A stretch of 64,000 bases of DNA, taken from NCBI RefSeq assembly GCF_007747655.1, contig NZ_CP036274.1, positions 8,928,001 through 8,992,000 of the forward strand, in the 5' to 3' direction. Under the pieces are notes generated by a model. It worked only from the letters and a program-made list of their open reading frames with translations, made no database searches and was not told where the DNA came from. Source of the DNA: Anatilimnocola aggregata (GTDB lineage Bacteria > Planctomycetota > Planctomycetia > Pirellulales > Pirellulaceae). Both the position numbers and the translations under genes were made by a program. Positions 37,140-46,196 of the stretch are shown in pieces (positions within the stretch are counted from its first letter, which is position 1; every line of letters starts with the position of its first letter).

Positions 37140-37242
37140 GTTTATCAACAAACAGGATGATTTCGAAGTTGTACATTTGGGCGCAAGTTGTTGGTAAAGA
37201 GAGACTTCAAGCAATGACGGCAAAAGGGGGGTGTTGATAAAC
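37140..37242. repeat. MITE-like element copy 2, 11-bp terminal inverted repeats
   Basis: The ends GTTTATCAACA (37140-37150) and TGTTGATAAAC (37232-37242) match copy 1 at 522-623 exactly and in the same orientation. The element is 103 bp, has the same right-end G-run (AAAAGGGGGG), and encodes no protein. It lies about 190 bp before the DMT-like gene. Confidence 0.7.
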
Positions 37243-37430
37243 TCAGCCGATTTGGACGGGGCCGGCCGGCAAGCGAGAGATGTGAATACTGGTGAGTTGC
37301 GCGGGGACCGGGGGAAGTTGGTGGGGTGGTTGGGCTGCTGGTCACCGCCCTGCTCAAGGCTGGGGGCCCAAGTTAGAATGGGCGAGACCACGACCTCACT
37401 CTCACCCGCCTCGGCCGAAGGATATTTGTT

Positions 37431-38036
37431 ATGGGAACGTCCGCCTCGAACACGCAGTACTACCCTGTTCTCGCTGGGGTGTTCGCCATTGTGACCGCTC
37501 TCTTCTGGGGCTGTTATGGTCCGGTGCTGCACAAGGGTGCGGTGTACATGGGGGAGATTGGGCCCAACATGGGTTCCGGTCGGTTGCGGCCGTTTCTGTG
37601 CGTCGGGCTGGCTTACTTTCTGATTTCGATCGTCGGCCCGATTGTGATGATGCAAGTTGCCGGCATGGAAAAAGGAAACGGCTTGCTGCACGGCTGGACG
37701 TTCTCGGGAATCGTCTGGAGCGTCGGTGGTGGTGCAGCTGGTGCGCTGGGTGCTTTCGCGCTGATCATGGCGCTGAACTATGGCGGACCGACGAGCCCGA
37801 CGTTTGTGATGCCGATGGTGTTTGGAGCGGCACCGGTGGTGAGTACCTGCGTGGCGATGTACTTCAACAAGACGTATAGTCAGGTCAGCCCGTTCTTTTT
37901 GGTGGGGCTGCTGCTGGTGATTCTCGGGGCGGTCACGATTCTGGTCACGGCACCCAAGCCGGGCAAACCGAAAGCAGCTGTCGAGAAGACGAATTCGGAA
38001 ACTTCCACCAAGGCCGAACTGGAAAAAGCCAAGTAG
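37431..38036 (+). CDS. DMT/EamA-like membrane protein
   Basis: This encodes 201 residues with about five to six hydrophobic helices and a Lys-rich hydrophilic tail (PKPGKPKAAVEKTNSETSTK). FWGCYGPVLHKGA and LIMALNYGGPTSPTFVMPMVFGAAPVVS resemble drug/metabolite transporter half-units. At this size it would need to dimerise, or have a non-transport role. The substrate is unknown. A TTAGAAT sequence at 37373-37379 is a possible -10 about 50 bases upstream. Confidence 0.7.
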   Translation: MGTSASNTQYYPVLAGVFAIVTALFWGCYGPVLHKGAVYMGEIGPNMGSGRLRPFLCVGLAYFLISIVGPIVMMQVAGMEKGNGLLHGWTFSGIVWSVGGGAAGALGAFALIMALNYGGPTSPTFVMPMVFGAAPVVSTCVAMYFNKTYSQVSPFFLVGLLLVILGAVTILVTAPKPGKPKAAVEKTNSETSTKAELEKAK

Positions 38037-38414
38037 CGGCACTTTCCTGGAAATTGACTGCCGAAGTTACGAATCGCTTATGCACTTTGTGCGGTTCGTA
38101 GCGGCCGATGCCAAGTGTTGCCCGCGGGCCGAACGGGCGGGTTTTACGGCCGAGAGCAGCCTGCCGCTGTTGGCGCTGGTGAATTTGCCATGCGGCGCGT
38201 GAGAATTGCTTGACTCAAACCGCAGCAGTGCCCATGATCGGGATTCCCAAGCCGAGTTAGGGCAAGGGTTTGCACTCTGGTTTGCCGCAGTCCGCCCGTT
38301 ACTTTTCTTAGCGGCTACTGCCACCGCTTCTGCGTCCAGCTGGTTGCAATTGACGTTTGAGTTCAGCATTTGCCTTCCACAAGCAATTATTCAATTGCCG
38401 GGAGCCATCGGTCT
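38037..38414. other. intergenic region upstream of the adhesin gene
   Basis: These 378 bases contain a GCCCG/CGGGC hairpin followed by TTTT (38120-38145) that could end the DMT-like transcript. An imperfect hairpin, TACGAATCGC/GCGGTTCGTA, lies near 38068-38101. The adhesin ribosome binding site (GGGAG) is at its right edge. No gene is supported. Confidence 0.4.
38120..38145 (+). terminator. possible weak intrinsic terminator after the DMT-like gene
   Basis: The stem GCCCG (38120-38124) and CGGGC (38134-38138) is followed by GGGTTTT. It has only five pairs and a short T-run. Position after the 37431-38036 gene is the main support. Confidence 0.3.
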
Positions 38415-41400
38415 ATGTTGTTCGATCGGGATCGCGCCCAGCCAGCACGTGCTGCCGCTTCGTCGGCACGGCGCGGTCGCGCGCGGCGCAAGACCGAGCG
38501 ACTGGAGACAGCGAGGCGGTACTTTCGGGCAAGCCTCGAGTCGCTGGAAGAGCGGCGATTGATGGCGATCGACTTTCTCGCCGACTTCAATACCTATCAA
38601 GGTTTGGGGTTTCAACCCGAACCAACCGCCGGGCAACTGGACTCGGACAACTGGTCGATCGGCCCCTTTAGCGAGGGAAGCCTTGCCTTTGGTGACACGC
38701 GGACTAGTGGCGACTTTGCCCGCGGGCTGGCAACCAACAATGTGACTACATCCGGTTTGTATGCCTTTCAAACCAGCCCCGAAAATCGAATTTTTGGGAT
38801 CCAGCCCAACGATACGGAGTGGGCCAATGGGTATGCGACGTTGCGGATCCCAACCGGGCCGTCCATTGTTACCGATCCGGTAATCTCCTTTGAGTACTGG
38901 GTGCGTAACAACATGGATGCCAGTACGCAACTCAGTTTTTCCTATTCAGTCGACAGGGCACCATTCATTCCCGTCCCTGCGCTCGATTACACGACACCGG
39001 CCACGAGTACTTCGATCGACTTCGTCCTTGCCGAAACGAAGACCATTACTTTGACCGGAGTGACGCTGCCCGCCGGCACAACCTTTGAGCTTCGCTGGCG
39101 CGGGTCTGAAGTTGAAGTGAGCGGTGGGGGCGGTCGCGATGAGATCGGCCTCGATAACATTCGCGTCGTGGCGGGAGTGCCGAACACTGCGCCGACCATC
39201 TCGCTGATGGCGGATCAAGCGACCACGCTGCTCACACCGAAGACGGTGAACTTTGCTGTGGGGGATGGCCAGACGTTGGCAGGCTTGCTGAATGTGAGTG
39301 CGACCTCGAGCAATCAGGCGGTGCTACCGAACGCAAACATCTCGCTAGGCGGCAGCGGAGCCAATCGGACGTTGACGGCCCTGCCAACGGCGACCACTGG
39401 TTCGACCATCGTGACGGTCACAGTAACCGACCCCGCTGGCTTGACGCACACGGAAGATTTCACGCTGAACGTCGCGCAGGGCTGGACCATCAGCATTCCG
39501 CAGAACCTGTCGGCCGCGCAAGGGCAGTACGACCTGGTCGAGATTCCGGTGCGAATCAATTCGAACGGAACACCTGCCAGTCCACTTTTTTCGCTTGATG
39601 TGGTGCTCACGTACGATTCAGCCGTGCTGGAAATTGAAGGGGTCACGCTGGGTGGCCTACTCACTCCCCCCGCGATGATGTCGTCCCTGTTTGCCAACTT
39701 TAGCGAGCAGGGGAAGCTGTTCATCGGGCTGCTGACACCAGTGGGACTATCGACAGCCGTCAATGGCGATGTGGCAATCGTCCGAGCGCGCATCAAGCCG
39801 ACCGCGGCCGTGGGCAATACTTGGCTCAATTTGCGGAACTCGCTCGCGGCCGATTCAGGCCTGACCATTCCGACCGCGATTAATGAAGGTTCAGCACCGC
39901 TGGCTCCGCCGCCCACTGCTGCGAGCAACGATTCGACTGATGGCCTGTTGAACATCCTGGCCAATAGCCCGCCTACACTGAATCAAACTCCGACGACCAC
40001 CATTGATGAAGATGCAGCCCTGCAAACGGTGACACTCACTGGCATCACTACTGGCGGCGAAAGCCAGAGCATTTCGGTAACTGCAGTCACCACCAATGGG
40101 CTCGGTGTTCCCGATACCTCGCTCATTCCGAATCCGATCGTCAGTTACGCTTCGCCGAACAACACAGCCACGCTACAGTTCCAGCCAACGGCAAGTTCCA
40201 GCGGCACCGCTGTGGTTCACGTGCTGGTGCGCGATGCGGGACCAGACGGTGTTTTGCTGACGGGTGATGACGGCTATGTGCGGCAACAGTTCACGGTGAA
40301 CGTAACTCCGGTCAATGACGCACCGACGCTCAACGCGCTTGATCCGCGTACGATCATTGAAGACGCCGCTCAGCAAACAGTCAGCCTCTCGGGCATCACT
40401 GCCGGTGATGGAGAAACGCAGACACTGAGTGTGACGGCGGCTAGTAGCAACCCAGCATTGATCCCGAATCCACTCGTAAGTTACTCGCCCAATAGTCCAA
40501 CTGGCTCGCTGCAATTCACACCAGCAACCGATCGGTTTGGGACGGCGACAATTACTGTAACGGTGCGCGATGCGGGTTTCGATGGCATTCCGGGCAACGC
40601 GGACGATGCTTCGTTCAATCAGCAATTCCAAGTGACGGTCGATCCTGCGAATGACCTTCCCACCCTCGCCGTGATTGATCCCGTGTCAGCGGCAGAAGAT
40701 GCCGGCACCCAGACGGTGAACCTGAGCGGCATCACGGCTGGCATGTTCGAAACGCAAGTATTACTACTGACAGCTGTCAGTAGTAATTCGGCGCTGATTC
40801 CGAACCCGGCCGTTTCCTACACTTCGCCCAGCAGTACCGCGACGCTGCACTACTCGCCGAATGCCAACCAATCGGGCATCTCCACCATCACCGTAACGGT
40901 GCGCGACGCGGGACTCGATGGCGCACTCGACACGCCGGACGATGCCACCTTCGAGCGCGCGTTCGTCATTACGGTCACTGCGGTCAACGACGTTCCCACG
41001 CTCGACGCACTCAGCCCAATAACCATCGACGAAGATGCCGGGTCACAGATGATCGGTTTGGCGGGAATCACCACTGGTGGCGGCGAGTCACAAACATTGA
41101 GCGTGACGGCCACCAGCAGTAATCCCGCGCTGATTCCGACACCTAATGCGACGTACACTTCGCCCAACACCACGGCCTCGCTGCAGTTCTCACCTGTCGC
41201 GAACCAATCGGGAACAGCGACGATCACGGTCACCGTGCGGGATGCCGGTTTCGACGGAATTCTGAATACTGGCGATGATGAAACGGTCGCGCGGCAGTTC
41301 GTCGTCACGGTGAATCCTGTCAACGACCTGCCCACTCTGGATCCACTGAGTGGACTCGTCATTGATGAAGACGCATTGCAGCAGACCATCAACCTCAGTG

Positions 41401-44400
41401 GCATTACGGCGGGCCCAAGCGAATCGCAAACACTCAGTGTGACGGCCGTCAGCAGCGACCCCACACTGATTCCAACGCCGGGCATTTCTTATTCGTCGCC
41501 CAACAGTTCGGCAGTGTTAACGTTCACGCCGGTGGCAAATCGCAGCGGCACAGCCACAATTACGGTAACGGTGCGCGACGCGGGACTCGACTTGATCGCC
41601 GGCAATGCTGACGATGCAACCTTCGACCGGCAGTTCACGGTGACGGTAAACTCCGTGAACGACGCACCGACCCTCGGTGCAATTAGTCCGGTAACGGTTG
41701 ACGAAGACGCTTTGCAGCAGACCATCAGCCTCAGTGGTATCAGCGCCGGAGGTGGTGAGACCCAAACACTGAGTATTACGGCCGTCAGCAGTAACCCAAG
41801 CCTGATTCCGACTCCTACGATTCCTTACTCTTCACCAAGCAGTACGGCGACCCTGCAGTTCACACCAGCCGCGAACCAAGCGGGGACATCGACGATTACC
41901 GTCACCCTGCGCGATGCCGGTTTCGATGGCGTGCTAAACACCAGCGATGATGCCACTTCGTTTCAGCAATTTGTCATTACCGTGAACCCGGTGAACGACG
42001 CGCCAACGCTCGATGAGTTGATCCCGTTAACAATTATCGAAGATGCTTTGCCGCTGACAGTGAACTTGAGTGACATCACCGCAGGCCCGAATGAAACGCA
42101 ACTGCTGAGCGTAACCGCTGTCAGCAGTGATCCAACCCTGATCGCGAATCCGACCATTCCCTACAGTTCGCCGAGCAGCACCGCGTCCTTCCAATTCGCA
42201 CCAATCGCCAATCGATCCGGTAGTGCCACAATCACCGTCACCGTGCGCGATGCGGGACTCGATGGGATCGCTGGCAATGGCGACGATGCGTCGTTCAGCC
42301 GGCAGTATCTGGTAACGGTGAATCCGGTCAATGACTTGCCGACACTGGACGCGATCAGCCCGCTGACTATTAACGAAGATGCCGGACTGCAAACCATTAA
42401 CCTAACCGGCATTTCTGCGGGGGGCGGCGAGAATCAGCCGCTGCGAGTCACCGCCGTCAGCCTCGATCCCGCGGTCGTGCCGACTCCCACTATCAACTAC
42501 ACACAGGGAGCCAGCACGGCAACGCTCAGCTTTACGCCAGGGACCAATCTCAACGGCAGCATCACGGACGTGATCGTTTCGGTGCGCGACCCCGGCAGCG
42601 ATGGAGTATTCGATACCGCCGACGACGGCGTCATCGTGCGACCACTATCGGTCAGCATCCTGCCAGTGAACGATGCGCCGACATTCGTCCCCGGAACAAA
42701 TGTGACAGTGCTGGAAGATTCGGGGGCTACCACCATCGGCAACTGGGCGACAACGATTTCGCCGGGGCCATTGGAGTCCGGAAGCGTAACCTTCAACATC
42801 CGCTCGAATTCACGACCCGACCTGTTTGCGTCCGGACCGGTCATTCTGACCAATGGCAGCTTGACCTTCACACCTGCTGCCAACGCGCACGGTACGGCGA
42901 CGATCACATATGACCTGTCGGATGACGGCGGGACCGATAGGGGTGGCGTTGATACAAGTCCGCTCCAGTCGTTCACCATCACCATCACACCGGTCAACGA
43001 TGCACCAACCTTTGGCATCAGCGCCAGTCCCGTTGTTCCCTATAACTCGGGCGCTCAAAGCTTGAGCAGTTGGGCAACGTCGATTTCGCCAGGCGCAACG
43101 AATGAATCAGGGCAGGTACTGAACTTCACCGTAGCGGTCCTGTCGAATGCCGGCTTGTTCGCCGTCGCCCCGGCGATCTCGAACACCGGCGCGCTGACTT
43201 TCACTCCTTTGAACGGCCAAAGTGGCGTAGCGACGTTGAGTGTAGTCTTGCGGGACGATGCAGGCACAGACGCTGGCGGCAGCGATACCAGCGCGACTCA
43301 GACCTTTACCATCACCGTGAATCCGCAGGCGCCCAATGCACCGCCAACGATCAACGACCTTGCTCCACTTACTATCAACGAAGACGCGAGTCTGCAAACC
43401 GTCGGCTTTAGTGGCGTTACCGCAGGGGGCGAAACACAACTGCTCCGCGTGACGGCCAGCAGCAGCAATCCTACGCTCATTGCCGATCCAGTCGTTGCTT
43501 ACACTTCGGCGAATACCTCTGGCAGCTTGAGTTTCATACCGACCGCGAACCAGAGTGGCACGAGCACCATCATTGTCACCCTTCGCGATGCCGGACACGA
43601 CGGCGTCCTCGATACTGCCGATGACGGCTTGAAGTCCACTAGCTTTCTAGTGACGGTGAATCCGGTTAATGATGCACCGAGCTTCACCATCGGCGCGGAT
43701 CGTACCGTACTGGAAGATTCCGGATCGCAGTCGTTTAGCAATTGGGCGACGTCGATCTCTTCCGGGCCCAATGAAACCGATGACCTAACGTTCAATATTC
43801 GGACGAACTCGCGCCCCGACCTGTTTGCCGCAGGACCGACGATTTCGAACAGCGGGACGTTAGCCTTCACGCCAGCTGCCAACGCCTATGGCACGGCAAC
43901 GATCACGGTCGATCTGTCTGACAATGGCGGCACGGCCAACAGTGGCGTAAACACCAGCAACACGCAGTCGTTCACAATCACGATCACGTCTGTCAACGAT
44001 GCCCCCAGCTTTGCAGTGGGAGCAAATCCGACTGTGCTGGAAGACGCCGGGCCGCAAACGCTGACAGGCTGGGCGACCGCAGTTTCTCCGGGCCCTAACG
44101 AAGGCGACGTGATCGCGTTTGTCATTATAGGCAATACACGCACTGACTTGTTTTCTGCCCAGCCCACGATTGCAGCCAATGGCACGCTCACTTTCACACC
44201 TGCTGCGAACGCCCATGGCAGCGCGACCATCAGCGTCAAGCTCACCGACCTCGGCGGCACGACCGATGGCGGTGTTAATGAAAGCGCCGTACAGACCTTT
44301 GTCATTCAAGTGACGAGTGTGAACGACGCCCCCAGTTTTGCGAAGGGGGCCGATCAAACAATTGACGAAGATGCCGGCGCGCAGTCGATCACCAACTGGG

Positions 44401-46184
44401 CGACCAGCATTTCCCCCGGAAACGGTGAAGCAGGCACGGTGGCCTTCATCATCGATAGCAACAGCAACCCGGCTCTCTTTGCCGTACAGCCATCAATCAA
44501 TGCAACTGGCACACTGTCGTATGCACCCGCCGCCCAGGCCCACGGCAGTGCGACGATTGTCATTCGCCTGGTCGATGACGGCGGCACCGCCAGTGGGGGC
44601 AGCGATACGAGCGCGACGCAAGCGTTCATCATTACCGTCACTCCCGAGAATGACTCGCCAACCATCGCAACTCCCGCCGATCTATCGATCGTAGAGAACT
44701 CCGGGCCGCAGTTCGTCGAGCTCGGCGGCATCACCGCCGGTGGAGGAGAGACTCAAGCGCTGCGAGTGACTGCCACCAGTAGCAATCCAACATTAGTCGC
44801 CGCACCCATCGTTTCGTATGTTTCTCCGGCCAGCACTGGCACTCTGCAATTTGCTTCTGCGGTCGACCAGATCGGCAGCAGCACGATCAGCGTGACGGTG
44901 CGCGACGCTGGGCTCAATGGCGTCTTCGACGATGCCGACGACGGCCTGACGACTACCACCTTCACGGTGGCAGTGACTCGTTTCAACCATGCACCGGTTG
45001 CCCTCAATGGCAGCGTCACAGCACGCTATAACTCTCCCGTGAGCGGGCAACTTCAAGCCACCGACCCCGATGGTCCGGCACTAACTTTTGCGATTATCGC
45101 GGCTCCCTTTAACGGTACGCTCACGTCGTTCAATGCAGCGACCGGCGAGTTTACCTATCAGCCGCAAACGGGCTCCGCAGGAGTCGATCTATTCCGGTTC
45201 CGCGTCTCAGATGGAGCAAAGAGCGATACCGGCACCATGCGCGTTGTAACGAGCGGAGCAGCGGCGATTGTACAGATGACGCTCGAGCATCTCTCGATTG
45301 AAGGAACGCCCGGTGATGACCTGGTGATCGTAACGCCCATCAATGCCGGCTCGGTGCGCGTCCGCACCGGGGCAGTTGTGGGCATTTATCCCTTGGCTGC
45401 TGGTGACGGCACCATTCCCATCGAGACCGGCGACGGTAACGACTACATCGTTGTTCGTAACGTAACCAACCGCGCAATCATCTCGGCTGGCAACGGCGAC
45501 GATGTTGTTTTCACCGGCAGTGCCGACGATCACATCTACGGCGGCTTGGGCAACGACTCGATCGCTGCGGGTGACGGGAACAACATTGTCTGGGGCGATG
45601 ACCAGGCGGGAGGCGTCGATTCTGCCAGCGGTGGCAACGACATCATCAGCACAGGCAGCGGCGACGATACCATCTATGCCGGGGCCGGCAATGACAAGTT
45701 AATGGGTGGCGCAGGTAGCGATGTCCTTCATGCAGGTGTGGGCAACGATTCCGTCTTCGGCGGCGACGGCAATGATCTGCTCTATGGCAGTCTGGGCGAC
45801 GATACACTTGATGGCGAAGCTGGAGATGACATCGTTGTCGGCAACTCGGGGAACGATTACCTCGTTGGCAGTACCGGCAATGATATCGTCATTGGCGGCG
45901 CTGGCAGTGACAAACTTAACGGCGACGAAGATCACGACTTGCTGATTGGCGGTGAGTCCAATACTTCTGCCACACTGAACGACAATGCACTGTTTCAAAT
46001 GCTTAGTCGCTGGGTCAACGAACATCGCCTCGACGTGACCATCGATCCACTCAGTTCGGATGACAACGCAGTCGATACGATGTTCGGCCTGTCTGGCGAC
46101 GATGACTTCTATCTCGGCAGCGGCGATCTGATTCCCGACTATTTGGCGAGCCCGCAACACGGGAACGATCGTCGATTCCCTTAG
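38415..46184 (+). CDS. giant repetitive secreted adhesin with cohesin-like and RTX repeats
   Basis: From the ATG at 38415 (GGGAG about 10 bases upstream) the protein has 2589 residues. An Arg-rich N-terminus and LESLEERRLMA form a planctomycete LExR-type export motif. A lectin-like beta domain follows, then a cohesin-like domain (SAAQGQYDLVEIPVRI to about SLAADSGLTIP). Next are fifteen ~110-residue cadherin/Ig-like repeats of two subtypes joined by VNDAPT-type linkers, then one VCBS-like repeat. The C-terminus has many GGxGND calcium-binding (RTX) units and ends HGNDRRFP. No catalytic motif is seen. It probably mediates calcium-dependent surface adhesion or matrix building. It is convergent with rnr, with only 12 bp between stops. 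Confidence 0.87.
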   Translation: MLFDRDRAQPARAAASSARRGRARRKTERLETARRYFRASLESLEERRLMAIDFLADFNTYQGLGFQPEPTAGQLDSDNWSIGPFSEGSLAFGDTRTSGDFARGLATNNVTTSGLYAFQTSPENRIFGIQPNDTEWANGYATLRIPTGPSIVTDPVISFEYWVRNNMDASTQLSFSYSVDRAPFIPVPALDYTTPATSTSIDFVLAETKTITLTGVTLPAGTTFELRWRGSEVEVSGGGGRDEIGLDNIRVVAGVPNTAPTISLMADQATTLLTPKTVNFAVGDGQTLAGLLNVSATSSNQAVLPNANISLGGSGANRTLTALPTATTGSTIVTVTVTDPAGLTHTEDFTLNVAQGWTISIPQNLSAAQGQYDLVEIPVRINSNGTPASPLFSLDVVLTYDSAVLEIEGVTLGGLLTPPAMMSSLFANFSEQGKLFIGLLTPVGLSTAVNGDVAIVRARIKPTAAVGNTWLNLRNSLAADSGLTIPTAINEGSAPLAPPPTAASNDSTDGLLNILANSPPTLNQTPTTTIDEDAALQTVTLTGITTGGESQSISVTAVTTNGLGVPDTSLIPNPIVSYASPNNTATLQFQPTASSSGTAVVHVLVRDAGPDGVLLTGDDGYVRQQFTVNVTPVNDAPTLNALDPRTIIEDAAQQTVSLSGITAGDGETQTLSVTAASSNPALIPNPLVSYSPNSPTGSLQFTPATDRFGTATITVTVRDAGFDGIPGNADDASFNQQFQVTVDPANDLPTLAVIDPVSAAEDAGTQTVNLSGITAGMFETQVLLLTAVSSNSALIPNPAVSYTSPSSTATLHYSPNANQSGISTITVTVRDAGLDGALDTPDDATFERAFVITVTAVNDVPTLDALSPITIDEDAGSQMIGLAGITTGGGESQTLSVTATSSNPALIPTPNATYTSPNTTASLQFSPVANQSGTATITVTVRDAGFDGILNTGDDETVARQFVVTVNPVNDLPTLDPLSGLVIDEDALQQTINLSGITAGPSESQTLSVTAVSSDPTLIPTPGISYSSPNSSAVLTFTPVANRSGTATITVTVRDAGLDLIAGNADDATFDRQFTVTVNSVNDAPTLGAISPVTVDEDALQQTISLSGISAGGGETQTLSITAVSSNPSLIPTPTIPYSSPSSTATLQFTPAANQAGTSTITVTLRDAGFDGVLNTSDDATSFQQFVITVNPVNDAPTLDELIPLTIIEDALPLTVNLSDITAGPNETQLLSVTAVSSDPTLIANPTIPYSSPSSTASFQFAPIANRSGSATITVTVRDAGLDGIAGNGDDASFSRQYLVTVNPVNDLPTLDAISPLTINEDAGLQTINLTGISAGGGENQPLRVTAVSLDPAVVPTPTINYTQGASTATLSFTPGTNLNGSITDVIVSVRDPGSDGVFDTADDGVIVRPLSVSILPVNDAPTFVPGTNVTVLEDSGATTIGNWATTISPGPLESGSVTFNIRSNSRPDLFASGPVILTNGSLTFTPAANAHGTATITYDLSDDGGTDRGGVDTSPLQSFTITITPVNDAPTFGISASPVVPYNSGAQSLSSWATSISPGATNESGQVLNFTVAVLSNAGLFAVAPAISNTGALTFTPLNGQSGVATLSVVLRDDAGTDAGGSDTSATQTFTITVNPQAPNAPPTINDLAPLTINEDASLQTVGFSGVTAGGETQLLRVTASSSNPTLIADPVVAYTSANTSGSLSFIPTANQSGTSTIIVTLRDAGHDGVLDTADDGLKSTSFLVTVNPVNDAPSFTIGADRTVLEDSGSQSFSNWATSISSGPNETDDLTFNIRTNSRPDLFAAGPTISNSGTLAFTPAANAYGTATITVDLSDNGGTANSGVNTSNTQSFTITITSVNDAPSFAVGANPTVLEDAGPQTLTGWATAVSPGPNEGDVIAFVIIGNTRTDLFSAQPTIAANGTLTFTPAANAHGSATISVKLTDLGGTTDGGVNESAVQTFVIQVTSVNDAPSFAKGADQTIDEDAGAQSITNWATSISPGNGEAGTVAFIIDSNSNPALFAVQPSINATGTLSYAPAAQAHGSATIVIRLVDDGGTASGGSDTSATQAFIITVTPENDSPTIATPADLSIVENSGPQFVELGGITAGGGETQALRVTATSSNPTLVAAPIVSYVSPASTGTLQFASAVDQIGSSTISVTVRDAGLNGVFDDADDGLTTTTFTVAVTRFNHAPVALNGSVTARYNSPVSGQLQATDPDGPALTFAIIAAPFNGTLTSFNAATGEFTYQPQTGSAGVDLFRFRVSDGAKSDTGTMRVVTSGAAAIVQMTLEHLSIEGTPGDDLVIVTPINAGSVRVRTGAVVGIYPLAAGDGTIPIETGDGNDYIVVRNVTNRAIISAGNGDDVVFTGSADDHIYGGLGNDSIAAGDGNNIVWGDDQAGGVDSASGGNDIISTGSGDDTIYAGAGNDKLMGGAGSDVLHAGVGNDSVFGGDGNDLLYGSLGDDTLDGEAGDDIVVGNSGNDYLVGSTGNDIVIGGAGSDKLNGDEDHDLLIGGESNTSATLNDNALFQMLSRWVNEHRLDVTIDPLSSDDNAVDTMFGLSGDDDFYLGSGDLIPDYLASPQHGNDRRFP

Positions 46185-46196
46185 TCGCTAAGGCGC

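Noticed and set aside
37023-38042. 339-codon minus-strand frame over the DMT-like gene
   Set aside because: It spans the MITE-like repeat and is antisense to a membrane protein with clear helices.
39964-44994. Possible CRISPR or satellite array
   Set aside because: The ~335-bp periodicity is protein-coding repeat DNA in one continuous reading frame with divergent codons.
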